Part shown: positions 1 through 8,241 of the stretch, piece by piece
Layout: every line of letters starts with the position of its first letter
How positions within the stretch are numbered: position 1 is the stretch's first letter
NCBI RefSeq assembly: GCF_025965855.1
Contig: NZ_JAOPWB010000232.1
Span: 1 to 38,730 of the forward strand
DNA from: Mycobacterium sp.
GTDB taxonomy: Bacteria; Actinomycetota; Actinomycetes; Mycobacteriales; Mycobacteriaceae
Direction: 5' to 3'
DNA length: 38,730 bases
Program-made: the position numbers and the translations under genes
Notes under the pieces: generated by a model
What the model was told of the DNA's origin: nothing
Seen by the model: only the letters and a program-made list of their open reading frames with translations
The model's database searches: none

Positions 1-218
1 TTCCGATCTCCGCCGCCATGGCCCCCGCCGCCCCCACCGGGCCTAAGCGGGAGGTCGGGTGCGCCGTGGGGGCCGACCGTGTCGAAGCTGGTGCCGGGGG
101 TGGGCGGCGGAGCGGAGTGCGCGATCGGAGTACCGCCGAACAGCATCGCTCCGATCACCAACCCGGCGCCCGCCACGCCGACCGCGGCGCGGCGGATCGA
201 AAGCAGTGAATTAAACAT
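1..218 (-). CDS. Small secreted Pro/Gly-rich protein, 3' end outside window
   Basis: The reading frame starts at ATG 218-216 after a strong ribosome binding site (GGAAGGAG, 7 nt before the start) and stays open to the window edge, so the C-terminus is missing. The first 36 residues form a typical Sec signal peptide: a short polar start with SIRR, a hydrophobic Ala/Gly/Val/Leu core, and a probable AHSA cleavage site followed by PPPTPG. The visible mature part is rich in Pro, Gly and His (GGGGGGHGGG near the edge). The leader resembles those of mycobacterial haem-binding (haemophore-like) small exported proteins, but the Cys-containing start of that domain is not visible here. No function is assigned. 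It points away from the rest of the window. Confidence 0.6.
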   Translation of the reverse strand, partial: MFNSLLSIRRAAVGVAGAGLVIGAMLFGGTPIAHSAPPPTPGTSFDTVGPHGAPDLPLRPGGGGGGHGGGDR

Positions 219-750
219 TTGTGAGCTCCTTCCACGATGCTGAACAAGGTTGAAGCCTTAGCGACGCCTAAACGCGCCATACGGGGGAATATCCATATTT
301 TGCGGGTTTTACACAAGAATAGCTACTCAATGTGATTTTTATCCATCCGCGTCGCACAATTGCTCGAATAAGGCGGTTCTGCAAATGCTTACATTGCGCA
401 CCTACTGGGATCAGTATCTACGTACTTCGATGACTTCCCTGTTCAAACGCGCTCTACTGAAATCATGGCTTACGACAACCCGCCAATGTCAATCTGATGA
501 AATAGCACTTCCATGAAATCGTGAATTCGCGCCATCTGAATCCCGGAGTAAACACCCAGCAAGCCAATTTCGGCCGAGGAATTTAATACCACTTTCGTGG
601 GCCAGGCGCCACGTCAAGCCGCACGTCGACTGCACCGGGCGCGCCCACAACGCGCCAGGCTTGCTTGACGGTGATTCAATGGGAGGCGCTCGACGAAGCG
701 CATACTGATAAGCGGACCTACTGATTTGCACCCCAGAGAGGGTCGCCGCG
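219..750. other. Gene-free, low-GC intergenic region
   Basis: About 530 bases with no convincing gene. The part from roughly 260 to 560 is visibly richer in A and T than anything else in the window. The open frames here have no good start signal and no recognisable protein. The low GC next to an orphan DNA-binding-type gene (751-1086) could mark remnants of acquired DNA, but no repeat or attachment site was found. Confidence 0.5.
288..316 (-). promoter_or_regulatory. Candidate promoter for the secreted protein gene
   Basis: On the minus strand TTGTGT (316-311) and GATATT (293-288) are separated by 17 bases, a plausible housekeeping-sigma promoter. It would give a leader of about 60 bases before the ATG at 218. 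It is judged by pattern only. Confidence 0.3.
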
Positions 751-1086
751 ATGACTATCAACCCCAACCGCAACGAGTCCAGTTCCAACCGGTTCGCCCA
801 CTACACCGCCAAGCCGCCGCTGCCCGGACAGACCGGACCGACCCAACGCCTCACCAGGCTTGGGGAAGCGCCCGCCCAGCCAAGGAGCGGCCGGCGAACG
901 CGACGAACCGTCGATCTGCCGCTGGCCACGCACCGCGCGCTCGACGTCTGGCAGCGCGAGGCCGCCGACCGCTTGGGAGTCGCGCGCGTGACCGGACAAG
1001 AGGTGTTGACGGCGCTCATCGATCAGCTGCTGATCGACCCCAAACTCGCCATGCAGATCACCCGCGCCATCCAAGCCCGCAGATGA
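751..1086 (+). CDS. Orphan ribbon-helix-helix-like (plasmid-partition-type) small protein
   Basis: A 111-residue basic protein starting at ATG 751 after a GA-rich Shine-Dalgarno (GAGAGGG). Residues 1-45 look disordered (Asn, Ser, Pro, Arg). Residues 51-57 could form a strand (RRTVDLP), followed by two amphipathic helices (about 58-76 and 80-95, the latter containing TGQEVLTALIDQLL). Strand-helix-helix after a basic tail is the layout of ribbon-helix-helix DNA-binding proteins such as those encoded beside ParA on mycobacterial plasmids. No ParA partner, toxin or replication gene lies nearby, so it is an orphan. The family call is an inference from layout; a simple chromosomal regulator is equally possible. 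It converges on fadD2, 24 bases away. Confidence 0.6.
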   Translation: MTINPNRNESSSNRFAHYTAKPPLPGQTGPTQRLTRLGEAPAQPRSGRRTRRTVDLPLATHRALDVWQREAADRLGVARVTGQEVLTALIDQLLIDPKLAMQITRAIQARR

Positions 1087-1110
1087 CCCCCAAGCGCCAA
1101 CCGGTGTAAG

Positions 1111-2790
1111 TCAGTCGATCTCCATCTCACGCAGCTCGCGCTTGAGGACCTTGCCCGTGGGGTTGCGCGGCAGCTCTTCGAGGAAGACGACTTCCCGGGG
1201 CACCTTGTAACGGGCCAGGTGGTCGCGCACGTAGTGCTTGACGGTGTCCTCGTCGAGGTCGGCGTCTTCCTTCTTGACCACGAACGCGCGCAGCCGGTGG
1301 CCCCACTCCTTGTCCTCGACACCGATCGCGGTGGCCTCCACGACGTCCGGGTGTGCGGTGATGAGGTCCTCGACTTCGGCCGGGAAGACATTCTCGCCGC
1401 CGGAGACGATCATCTCGTCGTCGCGCCCGCTGATGTAGAGCAGGCCGTTCTCGTCGAAGTAACCGACGTCGCCCGAGGACAACATCCCGTTGATGATCTG
1501 CTTCTTGCCGCCGCCGGTGTAGCCCTCGAACGGGAAGGCGTTGCCGACGAAGATGCGACCGACCTCGCCCTGCGGCTTCTCGTTGCCGTTGTCGTCGAAG
1601 ATCTTGACCTTGACGCCCTTGACCACCGGCCCGACGGTCGACGAATTGAATTCCAAATGCTTGGGCTCGGCGATGGTGGCGAAGGCGATCTCGGTCGAGC
1701 CGTACATGTTGTAGATCACCGGGCCGAGGTCCTTGAGCGACCGTTCGGCCAGGTCGGCGCCCAGTGCCGATCCGGATACGAACACGATTTTCAGGCTGGA
1801 CAGGTCGGGCTTCTTGTCCATCTTCTCGATCGCGTCGAGGATGCGTGACAACATCACCGGCACCACCACCATGGCGGTGACCTTGTGCTTCTCGACGTCC
1901 TCCAGCACCAGGGGTGGCTTGAATTTGCGGCGCAGCACCAGCGTCGAGCCCAGGAACATCGCGAGGGTGCCGTGCAGGAAACCCAGCGCATGGAACATCG
2001 GGGCGGGCAGCGAGGTCACCTCGTTGGCCTTGAAGGGAACGTGCGACAGGATCCCGCCGACCGGCGCCAGCGTCGGCGGGGTGCTGCGGTTCGCCCCCTT
2101 GGGCGTGCCGGTGGTGCCGCTGGTCAGGATGATGATCGACGAGTGCTTCGTCGCCTTGGGTGCGGGGTCCTTGCTGCTGCGCTCGATCAGGTCGGCCAGG
2201 GTCTCGTCGGTGCTGCCGGACGGCTCGTCGGCGTCGGGGTTGGCGCCCAGCGCCCGCAGCTTGCCCAGCTCCGGGTCGGCTTTGCTGACGGCCTTGGTGT
2301 ATTCGTCGTCGTAGATGATCAGCTTGGCGCCTTCGCGCTCCGACACCTCCTTGATCTGCGGGCCGGAGAACTCGCTGTTGAGCAGGATGACGCGGGCGCC
2401 CACCCGCGCGGTGCCGAAGTAGGCGATGAGGAACCAGCGCGTGTTGCGGGCCAGGATGGCGACGCCGTCACCGCCCTTGACGCCCATCTCGAGCAGCCCG
2501 TTGGCCACCGCGTGCGAGGCCTCGTCGAGCTCCCGGTAGGAGAATTCGCCCTCTTCGTCGATGCACGCCGCCTTGTCGGGATGCCGCCGGGCGTTGAGCG
2601 AGGGCAGCATGCCGAACTCGCCCCACTTGTAGATGTCATTGGCCATCACGGCGTAGTTTTGCGGCGGCTCGATTCGGAATGCACCCGATTCGAAGATCTT
2701 GCGCACATAGTGCAGTTCGGCCGAGCCGCGCTCGAGGTATTGCTGGACTTTGGAGACGGCCTGGCCGGGCAGGCCGATGAGGTTAGGCAT
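1111..2790 (-). CDS. fadD2: Fatty-acid--CoA ligase FadD2
   Basis: Activates fatty acids to acyl-CoA through an acyl-adenylate intermediate in the cytoplasm, feeding beta-oxidation. The 559-residue protein has the full ANL-superfamily set: the nucleotide loop TSGTTGTPKG at about 220-230, YGSTE at about 360, SGRDDEMIVSGGENVFPAEV at about 451-470, and the C-terminal catalytic Lys in NPTGK near 543. The N-terminus MPNLIGLPGQAVSK matches M. tuberculosis FadD2 as I remember it. This start (2790) has AGGGTGGA six bases upstream. An in-frame start at 2826 would run through the divergent promoter and is rejected. It is transcribed away from polD2 with 68 bases between start codons, and a palindrome sits in that gap. 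Confidence 0.93.
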   Translation of the reverse strand: MPNLIGLPGQAVSKVQQYLERGSAELHYVRKIFESGAFRIEPPQNYAVMANDIYKWGEFGMLPSLNARRHPDKAACIDEEGEFSYRELDEASHAVANGLLEMGVKGGDGVAILARNTRWFLIAYFGTARVGARVILLNSEFSGPQIKEVSEREGAKLIIYDDEYTKAVSKADPELGKLRALGANPDADEPSGSTDETLADLIERSSKDPAPKATKHSSIIILTSGTTGTPKGANRSTPPTLAPVGGILSHVPFKANEVTSLPAPMFHALGFLHGTLAMFLGSTLVLRRKFKPPLVLEDVEKHKVTAMVVVPVMLSRILDAIEKMDKKPDLSSLKIVFVSGSALGADLAERSLKDLGPVIYNMYGSTEIAFATIAEPKHLEFNSSTVGPVVKGVKVKIFDDNGNEKPQGEVGRIFVGNAFPFEGYTGGGKKQIINGMLSSGDVGYFDENGLLYISGRDDEMIVSGGENVFPAEVEDLITAHPDVVEATAIGVEDKEWGHRLRAFVVKKEDADLDEDTVKHYVRDHLARYKVPREVVFLEELPRNPTGKVLKRELREMEID

Positions 2791-2803
2791 GAATTCCACC
2801 CTA

Positions 2804-2819
2804 TGTGACGTACGTCGCA
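2804..2819. promoter_or_regulatory. Palindromic operator candidate between fadD2 and polD2
   Basis: TGTGACGTACGTCGCA is palindromic over 14 of 16 positions, with a perfect 10-base core GACGTACGTC at 2807-2816. It lies 14-29 bases upstream of the fadD2 start codon and about 40 before that of polD2, in a 68-base divergent spacer. That position suits a repressor acting on fadD2 or both genes. The regulator is not known. Confidence 0.45.
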
Positions 2820-2845
2820 GTGCCACTAGTTGATACCCCCCGACC

Positions 2846-2851
2846 TACGAT
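2846..2851 (+). promoter_or_regulatory. -10 element for leaderless polD2
   Basis: TACGAT fits the mycobacterial TANNNT -10 element, and its last T is eight bases before the ATG at 2859. This fits transcription starting at the start codon. No clear -35 element is seen. Confidence 0.35.
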
Positions 2852-2858
2852 GATGAAC

Positions 2859-4142
2859 ATGGCCGGTCCGGTGTCATTGCAAGTGGCCGGACGCGAGGTC
2901 ACCATCACCCATCCCGACAAAGTGGTCTTCGAACGCCACGACCAGTCGGGGCCTCATACCAAGCTCGACCTGGTGCGCTATTACCTGTCCGTCGCCGAAG
3001 GGGCGCTGCGCGGCGTGGCCGGCCGGCCGATGATCCTCAAGCGCTTCGTGAAGGGCATCGCACACGAAGCCGTGTTCCAGAAGCGGGCGCCCGCCAACCG
3101 ACCGGACTACGTCGACGTTGCCGAACTGCACTACGCGCGGGGCACCTCCGCCGCCGAGGCCGTCATCCACGATCCCGCCGGACTGGCGTGGGTGATCAAC
3201 CTGGGTTGCGTGGACCTCAACCCGCACCCGGTGCTCGCCGGCGACCTCGATCACCCCGACGAACTGCGGGTCGACCTGGATCCGATGCCGGGGGTCGTGT
3301 GGCGGCGCATCGTCGACGTCGCGTTGGTGGCCCGCGAGGTGCTGGAGGACTACGGCCTGGTCGCGTGGCCGAAGACGTCCGGGTCCCGGGGCTTTCACAT
3401 CTACGCCCGCATCGCCCCGCGCTGGGAATTCCGCCAGGTGCGGTTGGCCGCCCAGACCGTCGCCCGCGAGGTCGAACGGCGGATGCCCGACGCGGCGACC
3501 AGCCGCTGGTGGAAGGAGGAGCGCGAGGGCGTGTTCGTCGATTTCAACCAGAACGCCAAGGACCGCACCGTCGCGTCGGCCTATTCGGTGCGGGCCACTC
3601 CGGATGCGCGGGTGTCGACGCCGCTGCACTGGGACGAGGTCGCCGGCTGCAATCCCGAGGCCTTCACCATCGATACCGTGCCCGGCCGGTTCGCCGAAAT
3701 GGGCGACCCGTGGGCCGGGATGGACGACGCGGTCGGAGAACTGGATCGGCTGCTGATCCTGGCCGAGGAGATGGGGCCCGCCGAGCGCGCCCCGCGAGGG
3801 GCCGGCAAGGGCCAAAGCGGCAGGCGTGTCTCGTCGAAGCCGCTCATCGAGATCGCCCGCACCAAAACCCGGGCCGAGGCGATGGCCGCGCTGGACACCT
3901 GGCGCGAGCGCCATCCCGCCGCGGCCGCCCGTCTGCAGCCGGCCGACGTCCTGGTCGACGGCATGCGCGGGCCGAGTTCGATCTGGTACCGGATCCGGAT
4001 CAACCTGCAGCACGTGCCGGCCGACGAGCGCCCGCCGCAGGAAGAGCTGATCGCCGACTACAGCCCCTGGGAGGGTTACACACCGCCGGCTTCCAGACCA
4101 GGCGCCGCGGCGGCGCGAGAATTGCCCCTTGGAGGTGACTGA
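2859..4142 (+). CDS. polD2: Stand-alone LigD-type polymerase domain protein (PolD2)
   Basis: Homologue of the primase-polymerase (POL) domain of DNA ligase D, without ligase or nuclease domains. Members add ribo- or deoxyribonucleotides to DNA ends or gaps in repair. M. smegmatis PolD2, also next to fadD2, is an active polymerase (established knowledge). The three catalytic motifs are present: DLDP with metal-binding Asp139 and Asp141, SGSRGFHI at 174-181, and VFVDFNQN with the third Asp at about 228. The start at 2859 is chosen because no Shine-Dalgarno precedes any candidate, a TACGAT box fits a leaderless message, and an upstream ATG at 2805 lies inside a palindrome. ATG 2850 is an alternative. 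At 427 residues it is somewhat longer than I recall for the H37Rv protein; the C-terminal tail overlaps the remnant TetR gene by 8 bases. Confidence 0.88.
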   Translation: MAGPVSLQVAGREVTITHPDKVVFERHDQSGPHTKLDLVRYYLSVAEGALRGVAGRPMILKRFVKGIAHEAVFQKRAPANRPDYVDVAELHYARGTSAAEAVIHDPAGLAWVINLGCVDLNPHPVLAGDLDHPDELRVDLDPMPGVVWRRIVDVALVAREVLEDYGLVAWPKTSGSRGFHIYARIAPRWEFRQVRLAAQTVAREVERRMPDAATSRWWKEEREGVFVDFNQNAKDRTVASAYSVRATPDARVSTPLHWDEVAGCNPEAFTIDTVPGRFAEMGDPWAGMDDAVGELDRLLILAEEMGPAERAPRGAGKGQSGRRVSSKPLIEIARTKTRAEAMAALDTWRERHPAAAARLQPADVLVDGMRGPSSIWYRIRINLQHVPADERPPQEELIADYSPWEGYTPPASRPGAAAARELPLGGD

Positions 4143-4500
4143 CCAGCCCCTGGGACTGCGGGAACGCAAGAAGCTCAAGACCCACCGGGCCATCAGCCGC
4201 GACGCGTTCCGCCTGTTCGACGCGAACGGCTCCGCCGCCACCACCGTCGAACAGATCGCCGACGGCTGATCTTCTCGATACCCGAACTCAAGGCCGCGCC
4301 GTACGACGAGTACTACCGCACCGTGACCGTCATGGCCGGGCGATCGGTCACCGAATCGGCCGTCCCGCAGACGATTTCGAAGCCCGGGTGTTTGTCGGTG
4401 CGATGGTGGGCGCCATGATGGCGGCCTAGGACAGCGCGCCGAAAACGGCCGATGCGATCTATCGAGCCCTGGACTTTCTGGACGCCGGAATGCCGCTGAG
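4135..4500 (+). pseudogene. Decayed TetR-family regulator
   Basis: The remnant begins at GTG 4135, overlapping polD2. The first 44 codons read VTDQPLGLRERKKLKTHRAI... up to TVEQIADG and then stop at 4267; this is the N-terminal part of a TetR helix-turn-helix. The sequence then continues in another frame with IFSIPELKAAPYDEYYRTVTVMA, typical of the middle or C-terminal part. It shifts again into AIGHRIGRPADDFEARVFVGAMVG, is cut by a TAG within MMAAxDSAPKTADAIYRALDFLDAGMPL, and fades near 4500. About 90-100 residues of the usual 190-210 are missing. An internal deletion, two frame changes and one nonsense codon make a functional product very unlikely. Confidence 0.8.
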
Positions 4501-4546
4501 CTGTGGGGCCAAACCGCGCGGCGGAGCGGGTCCGAGCGACGAACGC

Positions 4547-4552
4547 GATAAT
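4547..4552 (+). promoter_or_regulatory. -10 element of leaderless fecB2 promoter
   Basis: GATAAT ends nine bases before the ATG at 4561, and no ribosome binding site lies between. This suggests a leaderless transcript. No recognisable -35 element is present. It lies just past the TetR remnant. Confidence 0.4.
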
Positions 4553-4560
4553 CTCACGCG

Positions 4561-5559
4561 ATGCGACAGAGATGGAATCGACGGGGATTCTTGCAGCTTG
4601 GAGGGGCTGCAGGGATCGCCGCGATTGCCGCAGTCGCGGAAGCGTGCTCGTCACGCAAACCATCGCCGGACGCCGCTCCCGGCGGATCGGTGACGATCAC
4701 CCACCTTTTCGGTCAGACCGTCATCAAGGAGCCGCCCAAGCGCGTGGTCAGCGCCGGCTACACCGAGCAGGATGACCTGCTGGCTTTGGGCGTGGTGCCC
4801 ATCGCGGTGACCAACTGGTTCGGTGACCAGCCCGTTGCGGTGTGGCCCTGGGCGCAGCCCAAGCTCGGTGCCGCGCAGCCGGTGGTGTTGAGCCTGGACA
4901 ACGGCATTCAGGTCGACCAGATCGCGAGCCTCAAGCCGGACCTGATCGTGGCCATCAACGCCGGCTTGGACGCCGACACCTACCGGACGCTGTCGGCGAT
5001 CGCGCCGACCGTCGCGCAATCGGACGGCGACGCGTTCTTCGAGCCGTGGAAGGAGCAGGCCACCGCCGTCGGCCAGGCGGTGTTCCAACCCGGCCCGATG
5101 AAGTCCCTGATCGACGCCGTCGACAAGCAATTCACCGCCGTCGCCCAAAAGAATCCGCAGTGGACGGGCAAGAAGGCGTTGCTGATGCAGGGCGCCCTCT
5201 GGCGGGGCACGGTGGTGGCGACCCTGGCGGGCTGGCGGACCGACTTCCTGAACCAGATGGGCCTCGTCATCGCCGACAGCATCAAACCCTTCGGCAGCGA
5301 TCATCGCGCCGTCATCCCGCGCGATCAGATCAAGGCGGTGCTCGATTCCGCCGACGTGGTGATCTGGACAACCGAGAACCCCGACGACCAGAAGGCGCTC
5401 CTGGCCGACCCCGAGGTGGCGGCGTCACTGGCGACGGCCCAGAACCGTCACGTCTTCACCACGAAGGATCAGGCCGGCGCCATCGCGTTCGCGTCGCCCC
5501 TGAGCTACCCGTTGGTCGCCGACCAACTGCCGCCACAGATCGCCAAGATCCTGGGTTAG
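4561..5559 (+). CDS. fecB2: Periplasmic-binding-protein lipoprotein FecB2 (iron-complex type)
   Basis: A 332-residue exported solute-binding protein of the TroA/FecB superfamily that captures ferric siderophore or haem-like iron ligands outside the membrane. The N-terminus carries a twin-arginine signal (NRRGFLQLGG), a hydrophobic stretch, and a lipobox ending at Cys29 (AVAEAC), so it should be a Tat-exported lipoprotein. The mature part shows family hallmarks: KRVVSAGYTEQDDLLALGV near 60-78, IASLKPDLIVA around 120, and DSADVVIWTTEN near 262. It matches H37Rv Rv0265c in context (next to the allophanate-hydrolase-like pair). No permease or ATPase gene accompanies it. The exact ligand cannot be read from sequence. 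It is probably transcribed from its own leaderless promoter. Confidence 0.9.
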   Translation: MRQRWNRRGFLQLGGAAGIAAIAAVAEACSSRKPSPDAAPGGSVTITHLFGQTVIKEPPKRVVSAGYTEQDDLLALGVVPIAVTNWFGDQPVAVWPWAQPKLGAAQPVVLSLDNGIQVDQIASLKPDLIVAINAGLDADTYRTLSAIAPTVAQSDGDAFFEPWKEQATAVGQAVFQPGPMKSLIDAVDKQFTAVAQKNPQWTGKKALLMQGALWRGTVVATLAGWRTDFLNQMGLVIADSIKPFGSDHRAVIPRDQIKAVLDSADVVIWTTENPDDQKALLADPEVAASLATAQNRHVFTTKDQAGAIAFASPLSYPLVADQLPPQIAKILG

Positions 5560-5648
5560 ACCCCGCCTGTTTGAGCGTTCGATAAGGCAGCTCTGGCAGT
5601 GCTCGAAAATCCGTCCCCATCCCCTCCCGCCTGCCCCGATCCCGGGGT

Positions 5649-5654
5649 TACCGT
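5649..5654 (+). promoter_or_regulatory. -10 element of leaderless pxpB promoter
   Basis: TACCGT matches TANNNT and its last T is exactly at -7 relative to the A of ATG 5661. The six bases between (CGAGTA) contain no ribosome binding site, so pxpB is likely read from a leaderless message. Confidence 0.4.
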
Positions 5655-5660
5655 CGAGTA

Positions 5661-6344
5661 ATGAGCGTGACGGACATGAGCAGCGGGATCTCCAAGGAGC
5701 TGTCGACCGACCTGGTCGGCAACACCGTCTTCGACTACGGCGACCATGCGCTGATGCTCCAATGCGGCAGCACCGCCGAGGTATTGGCGTGGGTGGACGC
5801 GCTACGGGGGGCGGCGCTGCCCGGCGTGGTCGACCTCGTCCCCGCCGCCCGCACCGTGCTGGTCAAGCTCGACAACCCCCGCTTGCAGGGGATAACCCGG
5901 CGGCGGCTGCGCAAGATGCGCGTCGCCGCCGACGCCTCAGATGTCGTGGCCCCGGGCGACCGCAGCGCCGACGTCGTGATCGACGTCGTCTACGACGGCC
6001 CGGACCTCGCCGAGGTCGCCAACCACACTGGGCTGAGCACCGCACAGGTGATCGACGCCCACACCTCCACCGTGTGGCGGGTCGGATTCAGCGGTTTCGC
6101 ACCGGGTTTCGCGTACCTGATCGACGGCGACGCGCGCCTGCGGGTGCCGCGCCGATCGGAGCCGCGGACCTCGGTGCCGGCCGGCTCCGTCGCCCTCGCC
6201 GGCGAATTCAGCGCGGTGTATCCCCGTCAATCGCCCGGCGGCTGGCAGCTCGTCGGCCGCACCGACGCGGTCCTGTGGGATCTCGATCGGCCCAACCCGG
6301 CGTTGCTGACGCAGGGCATGTGGGTTCAGTTCCGGGCCGTCTGA
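5661..6344 (+). CDS. pxpB: 5-oxoprolinase subunit PxpB (KipI / allophanate hydrolase subunit 1 family)
   Basis: A 227-residue member of the family long annotated as allophanate hydrolase subunit 1. In bacteria with PxpABC it forms, with PxpC and PxpA, an ATP-dependent 5-oxoprolinase that recycles pyroglutamate to glutamate. The conserved core is visible at about residues 128-185: [16 protein letters not shown], then [23 protein letters not shown] and the [15 protein letters not shown] signature. The next gene, pxpC, follows after 15 bases with its own Shine-Dalgarno, so the two form an operon. PxpA (LamB/YcsF) is not in the window. Confidence 0.9.
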   Translation: MSVTDMSSGISKELSTDLVGNTVFDYGDHALMLQCGSTAEVLAWVDALRGAALPGVVDLVPAARTVLVKLDNPRLQGITRRRLRKMRVAADASDVVAPGDRSADVVIDVVYDGPDLAEVANHTGLSTAQVIDAHTSTVWRVGFSGFAPGFAYLIDGDARLRVPRRSEPRTSVPAGSVALAGEFSAVYPRQSPGGWQLVGRTDAVLWDLDRPNPALLTQGMWVQFRAV

Positions 6345-6359
6345 GGTGAGGAGATAGCC

Positions 6360-7253
6360 GTGGCAACCTTGGAGATACTGCGCACCGGGCCGTTCGCCGT
6401 CGTCCAGGACCTCGGCCGCCCGGGGCTGGCCCACCTCGGCGTCAGCCGGTCCGGGGCCGCCGACCGCCGCGCCCACAGGCTGGCCAACCGGCTGGTCGCC
6501 AACCCCGACGACCGCGCCACCGTCGAAGTGACGTTCGGCGGCTTTTGCGCCCGCATCCGCGGCGGCGACGCCGACATCGCGGTGACGGGCGCCGACACCG
6601 ATCCCACCGTGAACGGAATCAAGTTCGGCACCAACAGCATTCACCATGTCCGCGACGGGCAGGTGATCTCCCTGGGCACCCCGCGGGCCGGGCTGCGGAC
6701 GTACCTGGCGGTGCGCGGCGGCATCTGCGCGGAGCCGGTGCTGGGCTCGCGCAGCTACGACGTGATGTCGGCGATCGGCCCGGCGCCGCTGCACAGCGGA
6801 GACCGGCTACCCGTCGGCGAGCACACCGACGACTACCCCGAACTCGATCAGGCGCCGGTCGCCGCGATCACCGAGAATCTGGTGGACGTTCAGGTGGTGC
6901 CGGGACCGCGCGACGACTGGTTCACCGATCCCGACGCCTTGGTGCACACGATTTGGATGGCCTCCGACCGCAGCGACCGGGTCGGGATGCGCTTGGAGGG
7001 CCGCCCGCTGCAGCACCTCTGGCCCGACCGGCAGCTGCCCAGCGAGGGTGCCACCCGCGGCGCGATCCAGGTGCCGCCCAATGGATTACCGGTGATCCTG
7101 GGACCCGATCACCCGGTCACCGGCGGGTACCCGGTGATCGGCGTGGTCACCGACGAGGACGTCGACCGGATCGCCCAGGTGCGACCCGGCCAGTACGTGC
7201 GGCTGCACTGGGCGCGGCCCCGGAGTGGGCCGGGGGCCCGGTCGTTCTCCTAG
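6360..7253 (+). CDS. pxpC: 5-oxoprolinase subunit PxpC (KipA / biotin-dependent carboxyltransferase-like)
   Basis: Partner of PxpB, 297 residues, in the family labelled allophanate hydrolase subunit 2. It starts at GTG 6360 with GGTGAGGAG six bases upstream. Hallmarks are [20 protein letters not shown] near residues 10-28, [19 protein letters not shown] just after, an AVRGGI motif near 117, the central [10 protein letters not shown] near 180, and near the C-terminus the [19 protein letters not shown] segment. Together with PxpB it probably acts on 5-oxoproline, although without PxpA in view the substrate is an inference. The pair separates fecB2 from the aminoglycoside acetyltransferase, as in H37Rv. 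Confidence 0.9.
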   Translation: MATLEILRTGPFAVVQDLGRPGLAHLGVSRSGAADRRAHRLANRLVANPDDRATVEVTFGGFCARIRGGDADIAVTGADTDPTVNGIKFGTNSIHHVRDGQVISLGTPRAGLRTYLAVRGGICAEPVLGSRSYDVMSAIGPAPLHSGDRLPVGEHTDDYPELDQAPVAAITENLVDVQVVPGPRDDWFTDPDALVHTIWMASDRSDRVGMRLEGRPLQHLWPDRQLPSEGATRGAIQVPPNGLPVILGPDHPVTGGYPVIGVVTDEDVDRIAQVRPGQYVRLHWARPRSGPGARSFS

Positions 7254-7279
7254 CGCCGGCCGCTGGACAAGGCTGGTAG

Positions 7280-7834
<555 letters not shown>

Positions 7835-7851
7835 AGCCGGGTGCGCCGCGG

Positions 7852-7901
7852 GCGTAACGCCACGGCGAAAAATCCGGCCAATTCCCACCGTGGCGTTACG
7901 C
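7852..7901. repeat. Perfect 14-bp inverted repeat after aac(2')-I
   Basis: GCGTAACGCCACGG (7852-7865) is followed after 22 bases by its exact reverse complement (7888-7901). It lies just downstream of the aac stop and could serve as a terminator hairpin, although no T-tract follows. The arm core GTAACGCCACGG differs by one base from GTAACGCGACGG upstream of nnaR (9673-9684), so a protein-binding role or a dispersed repeat is also possible. Confidence 0.6.
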
Positions 7902-8241
7902 GCGCGAGGAGAGAAATAGCACGAAATGTATTCCGGCTCACACTAAATCCCGCACCCGCACGAAATCACTTGACGGGCGCGGCTAATGCTTCAGCTATCT
8001 AACAGATAACTGGGATTCAACTGACAGGGGATATCGGCCGAATCGAGTTGACGGACTTCTGTCCGTAATGTGAGCATCGAAAGATACGGCGGGGCAAGCC
8101 TCTTCGTTCCGGGCGCCAATAAAGCATCTCGAAAGCGATTCGCGGCCCAAGGCCGCCCGATGCGCCGGTGTGAGCGTCCGCGATATCCCGGCGACATATG
8201 CGCCGCCAGGGATGAACCCGTCGAAGAAAGGTGCAGACCGC
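7902..8241. other. Long region upstream of narK3, no gene seen
   Basis: About 340 bases, lower in GC than the flanking genes, with no supported coding frame. It contains a possible TTGACG -35 box at 7970-7975, a TATCT-AAC-AGATA palindrome at 7996-8008 and a CGGAC-TTCT-GTCCG hairpin near 8050-8065. It probably holds the narK3 promoter and operators. Confidence 0.4.
7996..8008. promoter_or_regulatory. Palindrome TATCTAACAGATA upstream of narK3
   Basis: Five-base perfect arms (TATCT and AGATA) around AAC, some 235 bases before the narK3 start and about 20 bases after a TTGACG hexamer. The spacing places it where a -10 region would be, so it may be an operator. Only the symmetry supports this. 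Confidence 0.3.

Noticed and set aside
489..788. Open minus-strand frame of about 99 residues in the low-GC gap
   Set aside because: It has no ribosome binding site, no recognisable protein pattern, and overlaps the better-supported start of the gene at 751.
2791..2826. Longer fadD2 start at 2826
   Set aside because: It would put the start codon past the polD2 promoter palindrome. The family N-terminus MPNL with a good Shine-Dalgarno begins at 2790.
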